The position numbers were made by a program, and so were the translations under genes. From contig JACJNZ010000069.1 of the NCBI GenBank assembly GCA_014695325.1, forward strand, positions 1 to 64,000: DNA of 64,000 bases. The letters are read 5' to 3'. This DNA is from Cyanobacteria bacterium FACHB-502 (lineage in GTDB: Bacteria > Cyanobacteriota > Cyanobacteriia > Elainellales > Elainellaceae). The notes below the pieces were generated by a model. The model had not been told where the DNA came from. It saw nothing but the letters and a program-made list of their open reading frames with translations, and ran no database searches. Of this stretch, positions 17,856-27,463 are shown piece by piece (the stretch's first letter is position 1; each line of letters opens with the position of its first letter).

Positions 17856-19559
17856 CTACTGCAAAGCAGCGATCGAGGTATCGGCATATTGCCAAGCCTG
17901 CTCAAATCGGGCTTGTACCTGCTGTGCTTCTTGCTCTTTGCCTTGCGCTCGTAAACTTTGCGCTAGCCCATAGAGCGACCAACCGTTTTCGGGATAGATT
18001 GCTAAATCCGCTCGGTAAACTTGCTCGGCTTCTGTGGGGCGGTTGGCTTGGAGCAGCACTGAGCCTAAAGTCTGACGTACCGGAGCATACCAGGAAGCAG
18101 GTTCAGTGTATGTGAGGCTATCCTCCAACTCAACGCCTTGACGAAGATGGGCGATCGCTTCCTGATAGTTTCCCTGTTTAGCTGCCAGTTCACCGGATAG
18201 CACTTCGATCGCAATTTTTAGCAGATAATCTGCGCTGTTAAGACCATCGACGGTGACAGACTCCAGATCAGGATTGGTGGCGATCGCCTGGAGGGCCTGG
18301 AGTTCCCGATCTGCTTGCTGAAGCTGGCCTTTTGCCGTGTATGCCATGCCGCGAGCAAAATGCCAAACGCCTGTGGGATAGATCAAATCCTGCCCTGGGG
18401 CAGGCTGCGCCAAAATTTCATTCCATTGCCCAAACTTGACCTGAGTATAAAGCGGAATCAGGGTGAAATGTTGCAAGGGACCATTGCCTGCTTGTTGGAT
18501 CAGGGATTGATCCACTAAATTTGCCGTTTGTTGGGCAGCCTGCATTGCCACTTCCCGCTGTCCCGACATCACCGCTGCAAACCAGAGAAAGTGATGATTA
18601 TGGGGCATATAAACTGTGGGATACGTTCCTTCTGGGTTGTGCTGTTGAGCATAGAAGGCATCGGCGGCGGCGGCTTGCTGATTGGCAATGACGGCATCGT
18701 GGTAGCGTCCCACCCGAATATAGATGTGACCCGGCATGTGAATCAGGTGCCCGGTGTTGATGTTGAGGTCACGGAGGCGATCGGCGGCTTGTGCTGCCAG
18801 TTCTGGACGTTCGGCTTCCACCGCATGGATGTAGAGGTGCAGTGCGCCGGGATGGTTTGGGTTGCGTTGCAGGACAGATTCCAGCGTTGCAATGATTTCT
18901 GCGCCTTCAGGTTTGGGCGTGCCGTCTTCTGCCCAATAGTCCCAGGGCATGGTGTCCATCAGTGCTTCGGCAAACAGGGTGGCAGCATCAAGATCATCAG
19001 GATATTGTTGTACCACTTGCCGCATCGCGTTCGCATAAGCAAGGTTGAGAGCAGTTCGGTCTTCAACAGGCTCAGGTGCGTAGCGGGTTGCCAGTGCCGC
19101 AATGTAGGCGCGTTCTTTAGGGCTGGCAGACGGGCTAAGGGCAATCGCCTTTTGAATCGCTTCCCAGGCGGTGGAAACGGCTCCCGCTTCCATTGCTGCG
19201 TTAATATTTGGACCTAGCACATACGCCATGCCCCAGTAACAGATCGCGCAGTTGGAATCAAGTTGGGCGGCTTGCTGAAACGATCGCAGCGCTTCGGCAT
19301 GGTTGAAACCGTAGGATAGAATCAATCCCTGATCAAAGTAACGCTGTGCCTGCGAATTGCGAGTTGAAATCGAATGGCTGTAGTTGCCTAGGTTATCAAA
19401 TAGCGGAGTCGTGACAGAATTAATGGTCGTTTGCTCAGGGTAATGGCTTTCGGTATGAGCAATTGCCGTTTCAGCCCAACCGATCGGGTAACTCAGAAGT
19501 AGCGTCGTCAGAAGCGAGCCAACAAATAAAGTTCGGTAGGATTTGAACAGTCGATTCAT
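17856..19559 (-). CDS. Secreted tetratricopeptide-repeat protein
   Basis: 567 aa. The N-terminus has a signal peptide (basic MNRLFKSYR, hydrophobic core LFVGSLLTTLLLS, then AIAH), so the protein is exported to the periplasm. TPR units begin near residue 70 (AQRYFDQGLILSYGFNHAEALRSF) and continue to the end (PENGWSLYGLAQSLRAQGKEQEA). In the middle are conserved His-rich motifs, HPGALHLYIHAVE and HLIHMPGHIYIRVG, characteristic of this large but uncharacterised family and possibly metal-binding. Its last repeat is copied at 16702-16929. Function unknown. Confidence 0.78.
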   Translation of the reverse strand: MNRLFKSYRTLFVGSLLTTLLLSYPIGWAETAIAHTESHYPEQTTINSVTTPLFDNLGNYSHSISTRNSQAQRYFDQGLILSYGFNHAEALRSFQQAAQLDSNCAICYWGMAYVLGPNINAAMEAGAVSTAWEAIQKAIALSPSASPKERAYIAALATRYAPEPVEDRTALNLAYANAMRQVVQQYPDDLDAATLFAEALMDTMPWDYWAEDGTPKPEGAEIIATLESVLQRNPNHPGALHLYIHAVEAERPELAAQAADRLRDLNINTGHLIHMPGHIYIRVGRYHDAVIANQQAAAADAFYAQQHNPEGTYPTVYMPHNHHFLWFAAVMSGQREVAMQAAQQTANLVDQSLIQQAGNGPLQHFTLIPLYTQVKFGQWNEILAQPAPGQDLIYPTGVWHFARGMAYTAKGQLQQADRELQALQAIATNPDLESVTVDGLNSADYLLKIAIEVLSGELAAKQGNYQEAIAHLRQGVELEDSLTYTEPASWYAPVRQTLGSVLLQANRPTEAEQVYRADLAIYPENGWSLYGLAQSLRAQGKEQEAQQVQARFEQAWQYADTSIAALQ

Positions 19560-19640
19560 GATGTTTACTCCTCAAAAATTCAAAAGAATGGTGTGGTCGC
19601 GATCGCTTAACCTTTAGATGGAATGCAGATGGCATAAAAT

Positions 19641-19690
19641 CTGGATTTCGTTTTTGTACAGGTTTTTGTACAAATCCAGCCGGGCGGCTG
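19641..19690 (-). terminator. Double hairpin at the end of the RTX cluster
   Basis: Just past the RTX gene stop at 19695 there is a compact palindrome CAGCCG-GG-CGGCTG (19677-19690) overlapping a longer inverted repeat CTGGATTT/AAATCCAG (19641-19648 with 19672-19679). The 23-base loop contains TTTTTGTAC twice. Read on the minus strand the stem is followed by ATTTTATG. A terminator for the RTX genes is plausible. Confidence 0.45.
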
Positions 19691-19694
19691 ATTC

Positions 19695-21158
19695 CTATGC
19701 CAGTACTGGGATGATCGCGCCTGAAACGGCTAGCGTCGTGATCGATCGAAAGTCGGTTGGATCAAGCTGGGTGGCACGAACGCCCGAGAGCTGAGCAAGT
19801 TGTTCTTTGCCTGCTTGAACGATCGTGCTGCTGCCCTGTTGAACAAACTTCAAATCAGCAAAAGACAATCCAACTAGTCCAATGAAATCTTGACCATTTT
19901 GAAAATCAGTGACGATGTCAGTTCCCTTGCCGCGAGCCAGAACAAAGGTGTCAGCACCCGCACTACCCGTGAGCTGATCTGCGCCTCTACCGCCCTCCAG
20001 AATGTCATCCCCTGCATTGCCGAAGATGCGATCGTTTTGATTACCACCAATCAAAATGTCATCACCGGTATCGCCAATCAGCGTGTCTTTGCCCGTTCCA
20101 CCGTCAATAATGTCATCGCCATCGCCGCCATTCGCGCGATCATCTCCGCCCAGTGCCAATAGAATCCCACTTTGGGAACCTCCCCGCATCGGATCTGCTT
20201 TGCTGCTACCACGCACGATCGGCACACGCGGCAACCGCTCAACGGGTATTAATCCCGGATTAGGATCGGCTTGCTTGACCGTGTCATAGCTAACGCGAAT
20301 GCCGCTGATTGTGCCTTCTCCATCACCCCGCACTGTTTGTCGGATAATTTGATCTTCGCTGCCAAAGAAACCGTTACCGTCTTTGGGCTTCACTTGCCGA
20401 GTCAGCGTGTCATAGGTGAACTCTAGTGCCGTTTTGCCTGCTCTCGCGTCCAGATCAAGCGGAATTTGAGCAACTTTTGCCCCCGGCTTAAAAGCCCTCA
20501 GGGTGACGCTGAGTTCGCGTTGGCCTGGATCAACCGATGCTGATAAGTTGATGTTTTGTCCGGGTGCTGGCGAAAATGAGGGAGAAGTGACTTGCTGCTG
20601 TCCGTTGATATCTGCTTTGACAGTAACGTTCGATTTCGAAGTGAGCGGAATGAGTCGATCGATACCGATCGTCAGGTTTGCAGCCACAACTTGACCCGCT
20701 CTGGGAATCAAACTGTAATCCACGGAGGAAAAACCTTCCCTTTTGTTGACCTCTAAGAAATAGGTTCCCGAATCAAGGCGATCGAACTTAATTTCATCTG
20801 CACCGGGTTGGAAAGAAGATGACAGAAGTTCATTCAAACCCACTGTGCCATCTCCATTCAAATCTCGAATGAGCCGCATTGCGACATCTTCAGCCTTGGC
20901 GGTTCTTAGTGAGACATCGAGTTTTGAGGGGCGATCGACGCTAAAGGAGAATACATCGATCGGATCTCGGATGATCGTGGAAGGTTGAGTTGAGCTAAAA
21001 GGCGTGGTAATGATCCGGACATTGCCCTCAATTGTGCTTCTGAAGTTCAGTAGGTTGCCCAGCGAATTCGCTTGCCCCAGCGAGTCATTTGGCTCAGTTT
21101 CTTTGAATATGACGATATCGGTTGGGGTGCGTATGCTTTCAATAATTTCGTTCGCCAT
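19695..21158 (-). CDS. RTX-type calcium-binding protein A (PPC domain + hemolysin repeats)
   Basis: 487 aa. N-terminal part: an EPNDSLGQANSLG motif (about residues 20-32) of the bacterial pre-peptidase C-terminal (PPC) type, followed by a beta domain with DVFSFSVDRPSKLDVSLR and GTYFLEV. Residues about 337-400 hold RTX nonapeptides of the GGxGxDxxx kind (GGDGDDII, GGTGKDTL, GNAGDDIL), which fold as a calcium-binding beta-roll. The tail DTFVLARGKGTDIVTDFQNGQDFIGL is the usual C-terminal cap. No signal peptide, as expected of type I secretion substrates, but no exporter gene is nearby. It belongs to the same subtype as protein C (MAN..I start). Confidence 0.8.
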   Translation of the reverse strand: MANEIIESIRTPTDIVIFKETEPNDSLGQANSLGNLLNFRSTIEGNVRIITTPFSSTQPSTIIRDPIDVFSFSVDRPSKLDVSLRTAKAEDVAMRLIRDLNGDGTVGLNELLSSSFQPGADEIKFDRLDSGTYFLEVNKREGFSSVDYSLIPRAGQVVAANLTIGIDRLIPLTSKSNVTVKADINGQQQVTSPSFSPAPGQNINLSASVDPGQRELSVTLRAFKPGAKVAQIPLDLDARAGKTALEFTYDTLTRQVKPKDGNGFFGSEDQIIRQTVRGDGEGTISGIRVSYDTVKQADPNPGLIPVERLPRVPIVRGSSKADPMRGGSQSGILLALGGDDRANGGDGDDIIDGGTGKDTLIGDTGDDILIGGNQNDRIFGNAGDDILEGGRGADQLTGSAGADTFVLARGKGTDIVTDFQNGQDFIGLVGLSFADLKFVQQGSSTIVQAGKEQLAQLSGVRATQLDPTDFRSITTLAVSGAIIPVLA

Positions 21159-21278
21159 AATTGAATGTCTCTCATTGAAGTTAAAGAATTAACAAGATGT
21201 GAGCAAATTTCAACAAAAATTCCTGTTGACAATCGCGAGCGCCAAAGCCGAATCGATTGTGAAATGCAAGACTACAAA

Positions 21279-22646
21279 TTAGACAATGACGTGGGGTACT
21301 TCTACGCCCTTAACGGCGGCAAAATCAACTTGAGCAAAATGCTGGTTAGTGAGTTGATTCGATCGAACGCCTTGCAGCACGGCTAGCGTATTGCCACCCC
21401 TTTTAAGGGCAGCACCCAATTGATGTGCAATCACGTCAATCATGTCGGGCTGTAGCGCAAACGGAAGTCCAATGCGATCGCCATTAATCTGAAAATCTTT
21501 GAACAGATCTACGCTCTTAGAATTCAAATCCACTACAAAGACATCGCGCCCTGCACCGCCAATATGGACGTCGTTGCCATCGCCGCCATAAGTGATGTCG
21601 TTGCCTGTACCGCCATCAAGCAGATCGTTACCTTTGCCGCCATAAACGGCATCGTTGCCGCCTTTCGCAAACAGATTATTGCGGCGATCGTTGCCCACCA
21701 AAATGCCACCAACATCGCGTCCGGTGATATTTGTGCCATTGCCTACAATCATTGGGGCACTTTGGAGTGCTGTCGATGATGCGGTGAAGGTGTTGTAATC
21801 AACTCGGAATGTCACTTTAGCTTGTTTAGCTCTCTCACTTGGAGCGCCAAACACATCTCTCAGCCGAGCAAATCCATCCCCTTCTACAGATTGGCTGAGT
21901 CCTGCACGAGTGGGAAATCCACTGATGAAGCCACTGATACGATCACCTGTAGAAAGCGTGTCAGTACCAGGAGTATACTTTCCAAAAAACTGGGGAAGCT
22001 CTGAGAAAAAGGGAACCAAATCCACCGGATCATCTCGATCGGGGTCAGCATCGATCGCTTTAATCTCGAAGGGAATCTCTTTTGCAGAGATATTGACAGG
22101 TTGAGTGAAGGTAAAGTTCGGCTTGACATCGTTGCTATCCTTGTCAAATACACCACTCGATCGACTTTGCCCATCGATGTTAATAGTCGTCTTGAAATCT
22201 GCCCGATGAGATGAGGAAAAGGGAATTTTGATATCAAATTGCTCTGACGTTGTAATTCGCTCTAGAGTGATGCTCGTTTCTGCCCGATTAATGCTTAAAG
22301 CACTGGCACTTAGCTTATAGCCGTCGAATGTGTTACTAAGGGAGCTAAGTTCTAGAAAGTAAGTTCCAGGCTGCAAGTTTTGAGAGCTAACCACTCCCAC
22401 ATCAGATGATGTGCTCAGGATAGAGACATCTAACGTCCGGTTGTTAGCGTCCTGCAATGTCAGCAGATTGACGTTGGAAGAAAATACAACCGCAGAAAAT
22501 CGAGATGGAGTATTGATGGTAAAACGGTAGAAGTCCAACCTATCGTCTTGACCAATGTTATCTTCTTGAAAGAAGGATCTGTTGGAGCTAGAAAATTGCC
22601 CTAAATCCTTAGCAGTACTCGTAGAGTTGTTGTCGTCACGTGCCAT
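21279..22646 (-). CDS. RTX-type calcium-binding protein B
   Basis: 456 aa from the Met of MARDDNN; a Met 8 residues upstream lacks a ribosome site, while GAAGG precedes this one, and paralogue D starts the same way. PPC-like N-terminus (DDRLDFYRFTINTPSRF, PGTYFLEL), a middle domain of unknown function, then about five RTX units near residues 325-375 (GGNDAVYGG, GKGNDLLDG, GTGNDITYG). The tail ends in FKDFQINGDRIGL and VKGVEVPHVIV. Same subtype as D and E. Upstream, at 22983-23037, lies a conserved repeat promoter. Likely extracellular or surface-associated; role unknown. Confidence 0.8.
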   Translation of the reverse strand: MARDDNNSTSTAKDLGQFSSSNRSFFQEDNIGQDDRLDFYRFTINTPSRFSAVVFSSNVNLLTLQDANNRTLDVSILSTSSDVGVVSSQNLQPGTYFLELSSLSNTFDGYKLSASALSINRAETSITLERITTSEQFDIKIPFSSSHRADFKTTINIDGQSRSSGVFDKDSNDVKPNFTFTQPVNISAKEIPFEIKAIDADPDRDDPVDLVPFFSELPQFFGKYTPGTDTLSTGDRISGFISGFPTRAGLSQSVEGDGFARLRDVFGAPSERAKQAKVTFRVDYNTFTASSTALQSAPMIVGNGTNITGRDVGGILVGNDRRNNLFAKGGNDAVYGGKGNDLLDGGTGNDITYGGDGNDVHIGGAGRDVFVVDLNSKSVDLFKDFQINGDRIGLPFALQPDMIDVIAHQLGAALKRGGNTLAVLQGVRSNQLTNQHFAQVDFAAVKGVEVPHVIV

Positions 22647-22982
22647 GGGAAATACCTTCTCGAGGAACATTAATCATGGGTTGTCAATGGCTCAGCTAGT
22701 ACATTGGAAGACGAAAACACGGAATTCTATTCCAGCAATGTTGGTATTTCTATTCTCGTGAAGCAAGTGAAATTGACAGCGGTAATCTGATTGGTTTTCA
22801 GATTCGAGAGGACAGCAAGTTGTTGTTGCTTTGTGCTGCATTGATGAACTGCGTTACTGGTAGTAGCAGCGATTGTCTTCAACACAGCACGAGGCGCGAT
22901 CGAGCGATACCTGCAATTCTGTTTCAGAATAAACGTCCTCTTTGAATCACTAGTCAGGAGCGATGCAGTTCTCTTATTGCAT

Positions 22983-23037
22983 CTGAAATCAAGTTAGCGA
23001 AAGAAGCGTTCCCGAAGCGTTCCTAAAGCGTTCCGAA
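22983..23037 (-). promoter_or_regulatory. Conserved promoter block, copy B: three 11-bp direct repeats plus AAGTTAGCGA
   Basis: CTGAA at 22983, AAGTTAGCGA at 22991-23000, four bases, then AGCGTTCCCGA, AGCGTTCCTAA and AGCGTTCCGAA from 23005, 23016 and 23027. A fourth unit is degraded. A further shared string, AGGGGTAGG, follows at 23068, as it does after copy A at 13928. On the minus strand it faces RTX gene B, about 310 bases from the start set here. Nothing else was seen in the 477-base gap 22647-23123. Confidence 0.62.
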
Positions 23038-23123
23038 GTCGATCGTCTTGCTCTGTTTTGACTATGCAGGGGTAGGGAGTGACTCAGAACTCACGATGGA
23101 TGAATTCTGAGTTGGATAATCCG

Positions 23124-24599
23124 CTACGCCACAACAGGGACGATCGTTTCCAGAACGGGCATCGTTGCAATGGATTTGAAATCGGTCAGGTCTAGCGCAG
23201 CGGGACGAACGCCCTGCACAACGGCAAGCTGCTCTTGACCTGCTTGAATGACCGTGCTGCTGCCGCGTTGGACAAACCGCAAATCGGCAAGGCTCAAATC
23301 TGCTTTTAGCCCGATAAAGTCCTGCCCATCGCGGAAGTCTTGAATGATATCGGTGCCGTTGCCGCGAGCGAGAACAAAGGTGTCACTGCCTGCACCGCCA
23401 TTCAGCACATCTAATCCTTTGCCACCATCGAGCAGGTCATCACCTGCATTGCCGAAGATGCGATCGTTTCCGGTGCCGCCAATCAGAATGTCATTGCCAC
23501 TGCCGCCAGTCAACGCATCTTTGCCGCTCCCGCCATCCACAATGTCATCTCCGCCACGGCTGTTCACGCGATCGTCTCCGCCCAGTGCCAGCAGAATGCC
23601 GTTATTGTTACTGCCCTGCATCGGGTTTTTGCCGTTGCTGCCTCGAATCACGGGAATATTGTTGGCTTGCAGCACAGCAGGCTGATTGCCCACAATTACA
23701 TCGGGAACCGTGAACGTGTCATAGCTGACTTTGATGCCACTAGATGTTCCTTCACCGTCTCCCCGCACCGTTTGCCGTATTGTGGCGTTCTCTTTGCCAA
23801 AGAAGCCGAAGCCTGTTTCGCCTTTCACCTGACGAGTCAGCGTGTCGTAGTTGAACTCCAGTTCCGTCTTGCCCAATTTGGCATTGAGATCGAGCGGGGA
23901 TTGCCTGCCGTTCGCATCCACTTTAAAGGCATTCAGTTTAACGTTGATTTCTCGCTTATTTGGGTCAACAGGTCGACTGAGAATGATGCCTTGATTGCCG
24001 CCCGATCCGAAAGGCTGCGTTTGCTGAGTGAATCCCTCAATGTTCGCCTTCAAAATCACGTTGCCAAGACTGTTGAGCGGAATGATACGATCGATCTCAA
24101 CGTTGAGTCTGGAATTCGCGATCGGAGACGCTTTGGGTGTTAGCGTATAGTCGACCGAAGTCGTGGGGTCAGTACTCTTGATGACTTCCAGAAAATAAGT
24201 TCCTGGTTCCAGGCGATCGAACTGAATTTCATCGGCTCCCGGCATGAAGGAAGCATTTAGCAAATCTTCAAAGCCTGTGCTAAAGCCCTTTTTGCCGTCA
24301 TTATCAAAGTCTTTGATCAGGTTAAAGGCAATATTCTTCTCGTTGTTTGACGTGAGTTTGGCATCCAGTCGAGTGGGGCGATCAACGGCAAATGAGAAGT
24401 TATCGATTCCATCGTTTGAGCCAATATTCCCCAATCCCCTGACGTTGCCGACTGCGCCAATGCTGCCATTGGGCATATTGCCAAACACCGCTTCAGCAGT
24501 GCTTAGAAAACTATTCCGAGTCCCAGAGACGTTGGTCTGCTCTTTCTCCTGAACAAGGGTTGTGGGATTAAGCAATGCGTTAATGATTGCGTTCGCCAT
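23124..24599 (-). CDS. RTX-type calcium-binding protein C
   Basis: 491 aa from MANAII, chosen over an upstream Met because AGGAGA stands 9 bases before it and paralogue A begins MANEII. Same plan as protein A: PPC-like start, NFSFAVDRPTRLDAKL, GTYFLEV, a middle beta domain, then RTX units (GGDDRVNSRGGDDIVDG, GSGKDALTG, GTGNDRIFG, GDDLLDGG). The cap is DTFVLARGNGTDIIQDFRDGQDFIGL. Within A and C the EF-hand-like stretch DFDNDGKKG (here) and DLNGDGTVG (in A) may bind another calcium. No signal peptide. Confidence 0.8.
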   Translation of the reverse strand: MANAIINALLNPTTLVQEKEQTNVSGTRNSFLSTAEAVFGNMPNGSIGAVGNVRGLGNIGSNDGIDNFSFAVDRPTRLDAKLTSNNEKNIAFNLIKDFDNDGKKGFSTGFEDLLNASFMPGADEIQFDRLEPGTYFLEVIKSTDPTTSVDYTLTPKASPIANSRLNVEIDRIIPLNSLGNVILKANIEGFTQQTQPFGSGGNQGIILSRPVDPNKREINVKLNAFKVDANGRQSPLDLNAKLGKTELEFNYDTLTRQVKGETGFGFFGKENATIRQTVRGDGEGTSSGIKVSYDTFTVPDVIVGNQPAVLQANNIPVIRGSNGKNPMQGSNNNGILLALGGDDRVNSRGGDDIVDGGSGKDALTGGSGNDILIGGTGNDRIFGNAGDDLLDGGKGLDVLNGGAGSDTFVLARGNGTDIIQDFRDGQDFIGLKADLSLADLRFVQRGSSTVIQAGQEQLAVVQGVRPAALDLTDFKSIATMPVLETIVPVVA

Positions 24600-24787
24600 G
24601 ATTGAATTTCTCCTGAAATTGTGAATGATGTAAATAAAGATAAAGGTGACGTTCCGATCGGCGTTTCTTTGCAACGGTGCTATACGACAAGACACCCGTT
24701 TAGACTCAGAAAGTATGAATCGCGACCGAACTGGATGATATTGAAAAGCCTATTGAAAACTGCTTCGTGTTAATTCGCCTGCAACGG

Positions 24788-26146
24788 CTACGCGACTAAC
24801 GTGGGTACTTCCATTCCCTTAAAGTGAGTGAAATCAACGGTGACAAAATCGGCAGCCGTAATCTGATTGGCTTTAACGTTGGAGAGAACGGCAAGCCGCT
24901 GATCCCCTACCCCGACGACAACGTTTTTGCCTTGCTGCACGATGTCGAGAATTTCAGGATTTAGCTCGATCGCCAATCCCAATTTGTCTTTGCCCTTCTG
25001 GAAATCCTTGACTACATCGACCCCATTGTTGAGTGCCAACACGAAGGTATCTTTGCCAGAACCACCCATGTGCGTGTCGTTGCCCGCACCGCCAAAACTC
25101 ATGTCGTTGCCTGTGCCGCCGATCTGAGTGTCGTTGCCTGTGCCGCCGCAGAGGGCATCGTTGCCGCCCATACCGGAAAGGGTGTCGTTGCCGCCTTCGC
25201 CGCAAAGAATGCCGCCCTGATTTTTTCCGGTCAGGTCTTGGCTGGCGTTGGTACCGCGAATGATAGGGGTGCTGTTGCTAAATGTAGCGAATGAATTGGT
25301 AAAGGCATCATAGGTCACTTGAAACGATACGACTGCCCGCTTTGTTCCTCCCTGCCCTACTGGTGCACCTTTCCCATCGCCTTCCAGAGTAATGACTTCT
25401 CCTTCTAATCTCGGTACGCCAAAGCCGCCAGAATTGTTGCCAAATTGCGATCGCAGTCTTCCAGTCGCTGCGTCGAACTCAAACGATGAACCGATTTGAG
25501 TATTGCTAGGATTAAAATCGGCGAAATCATCAAACCTGCTGGGAGCAGGATCGTGATCTGTTACGGCGAGGTTAACGGGAACAAATCGCTGGTTTAGATC
25601 AACACTTTTGGAAACAATGAAATTGGGACTAATTTGATCGTTGTTGCCAAAGACCTTGCTCTTGCGAGATTCACCTTGGATATTTGTGAAAATTTGAAAG
25701 TCAGCCTGCTGGAAATTACCAAAGATTGTCCTGGGGTCAAATCGTTCTAAAGCTCTGATCGTCTTCACATTGACTGATAAATTGGCTTCGCTCACTGCAA
25801 GCCCGTTCAAGCTTAGATCGTAAGCGGTGCTACCGCTATCTGGCTTTTGCACTTCCAGAAAATAAACGCCAGGGGCAATGGTTTCAGCATTAAGTGAATC
25901 AACGGCAGTACCTCTATTTCGTGAGGATGAAATCGCCTGTCCATCTGCGCTTCTCAGAAACAAATCGACGTCTGAGTTCTTCGGAATTAAGGTCGCACCT
26001 AATCGAATGGGTTTAGAAACATTAATGCGATAGAAGTCTGACAAGTCATCGGTTGAGCTGACCGTATCGCTAACAATTCGACCGCTGAGTGGAAAAACGC
26101 CTAAATCTCTTGCATTACCAAGTGAATTATCATTGTCGCGTGCCAT
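24788..26146 (-). CDS. RTX-type calcium-binding protein D
   Basis: 452 aa. PPC-like N-terminus (DDLSDFYRINVSKPIRLGATL, PGVYFLEV), a middle domain, then RTX repeats (CGEGGNDTLSG, GGNDALCGG, GTGNDTQIG, GAGNDTHMG) and the cap DTFVLALNNGVDVVKDFQKGKDKLGL. Two Cys within the beta-roll (GILCGEG, DALCGG) are unusual in RTX modules and are shared with protein E, whose DNA over about 220 bases (25030-25250 against 27700-27930) is nearly identical, pointing to recent duplication or gene conversion. Confidence 0.8.
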   Translation of the reverse strand: MARDNDNSLGNARDLGVFPLSGRIVSDTVSSTDDLSDFYRINVSKPIRLGATLIPKNSDVDLFLRSADGQAISSSRNRGTAVDSLNAETIAPGVYFLEVQKPDSGSTAYDLSLNGLAVSEANLSVNVKTIRALERFDPRTIFGNFQQADFQIFTNIQGESRKSKVFGNNDQISPNFIVSKSVDLNQRFVPVNLAVTDHDPAPSRFDDFADFNPSNTQIGSSFEFDAATGRLRSQFGNNSGGFGVPRLEGEVITLEGDGKGAPVGQGGTKRAVVSFQVTYDAFTNSFATFSNSTPIIRGTNASQDLTGKNQGGILCGEGGNDTLSGMGGNDALCGGTGNDTQIGGTGNDMSFGGAGNDTHMGGSGKDTFVLALNNGVDVVKDFQKGKDKLGLAIELNPEILDIVQQGKNVVVGVGDQRLAVLSNVKANQITAADFVTVDFTHFKGMEVPTLVA

Positions 26147-26267
26147 AAAACTATCTCTTGCAATTGAATTGTGAACTGTTGTTTATTGGGACAGAAACTT
26201 GCATTACTTTGTCAGGTGTTTCTATGCCATGAATTGAGGTAAGTTCAACTTGAATCGTGATGTCTAC

Positions 26268-27017
26268 CTAACTGACCTGAATATCGTCACGCTCTGCTGA
26301 ACCCTGAATGTAATCAAGTAGCACGAAAAAAAGGGGCAGGTTTGGAAATGTCTTTTGATCAAGCAGTGCCCAGGGCTTCTTCTGACCTTTTTGCTTAATC
26401 TCAACGAAGGTGTGAATGGTCGTACGAGTTCGAGTTTGAATTACTGCCGCACCATCAAACTCTTGCCAAGAGAGATGTTGCATACCCATGACAAGACCAC
26501 TATCTGTGACTGCAAGCGGCTTGAAGAAAACAAGCAGTCCTCGATGATAGGTGTCGATCGCATTCGGTAATTGATGCTGCACGACCTGCTCCTGCAAGAT
26601 GTATCCCAGTTCTTTAATCTGTGCTAGATGCTCATCAAATTGAATCTTGCGATTGTCTCGGGTTTGAATGGTATGGGTATAGCTCGTTATTTTTGCCAGA
26701 CGGGTTACGGCAATGAGTAGGGTATCAACGTCGGCGTAGGGCAAAATTATAGGATCAGATTTACGCCGATCGACTAAACCATGTTGATAAAGGAGGACAA
26801 CACTTTGAGCTGATCGCCATCGTTGCCACGATCGATGAGCAAAGTAGATCGAGAAGATTGTTGCAGGAATACCGACCAAGAACAAGCAACTAATCAGTGA
26901 GGGAATAATCATCAAACCCCAAGTCACAAATAGCTGTTTAGCTTTTGGTTTGTGCCAGTTAAATTCTCCGAGGAGTTGACCAAGTTCTTGAGGTGGGAAT
27001 GAGGCGGAATAATTCAT
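26268..27017 (-). CDS. Conserved membrane protein of unknown function
   Basis: 249 aa. Two adjacent membrane segments near residues 30-62 (FVTWGLMIIPSLISCLFLVGIPATIFSIYF) follow a short cytoplasmic N-terminus. The rest is soluble and beta-rich, with a PH-like look (VVLLYQHGLVDRRKSDPIILPYADVDTLL and later a similar second half), comparable to DUF6585-type proteins. It follows a 112-aa membrane protein by 43 bases and sits between RTX genes D and E on the same strand, so it may share their transcript. No function is proposed. Confidence 0.6.
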   Translation of the reverse strand: MNYSASFPPQELGQLLGEFNWHKPKAKQLFVTWGLMIIPSLISCLFLVGIPATIFSIYFAHRSWQRWRSAQSVVLLYQHGLVDRRKSDPIILPYADVDTLLIAVTRLAKITSYTHTIQTRDNRKIQFDEHLAQIKELGYILQEQVVQHQLPNAIDTYHRGLLVFFKPLAVTDSGLVMGMQHLSWQEFDGAAVIQTRTRTTIHTFVEIKQKGQKKPWALLDQKTFPNLPLFFVLLDYIQGSAERDDIQVS

Positions 27018-27060
27018 AACTACACTTCAAATGAATCAAATTTCTGGAACGTGGAAAACT

Positions 27061-27399
27061 TCAACTTCTTCTCCAGCAAAGGCTAGTTAACCCTGCTGAG
27101 AGCAGACCCAAACCCGGTGCAAGACCAAAGCCAAGCCAAGCTTTTAATAAGGCAAGGGCATCATCCGGGGTAGGTGCTCCACCATCTGGAGGGGTAATTG
27201 TTTGGAACTGCGACTGACTCCACAACAGAGTGAGCAGGAGGGTGGCGATCGCACTCATTCCACAAAGGGCAGCGCGAACTAATCGTCGAGATCCGCTATG
27301 TTCTTGCAGCCTAGTTATTAACAGCGATACGCTCAATGTACCTATCACAATGCTGCCGACTAACCCAAGCAACAAAGCAAACAGAATAAATAGTGCCAT
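27061..27399 (-). CDS. Small hydrophobic membrane protein
   Basis: 112 aa with three predicted membrane segments: residues 2-28, about 43-62 and about 88-108. The loop TPPDGGAPTPDDA between the last two is probably outside. No known domain was recognised. It lies 64 bases downstream of RTX gene E and 43 bases upstream of the next membrane-protein gene, same strand. Confidence 0.55.
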   Translation of the reverse strand: MALFILFALLLGLVGSIVIGTLSVSLLITRLQEHSGSRRLVRAALCGMSAIATLLLTLLWSQSQFQTITPPDGGAPTPDDALALLKAWLGFGLAPGLGLLSAGLTSLCWRRS

Positions 27400-27463
27400 T
27401 GTGGATTCTCAACTGAATGGGAAGGCATCAACACACACAAGGTAAGCAGATGAAGCCATTTTT

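Noticed and set aside
18528-19217. 229-aa plus-strand frame opposite the TPR gene
   Set aside because: Shadow of the TPR gene: no domain, odd Cys/His content, no ribosome site.
25033-25294. Frames opposite the RTX repeats (Cys/Arg-rich)
   Set aside because: Periodic antisense reading of the glycine-rich repeats; not real proteins.
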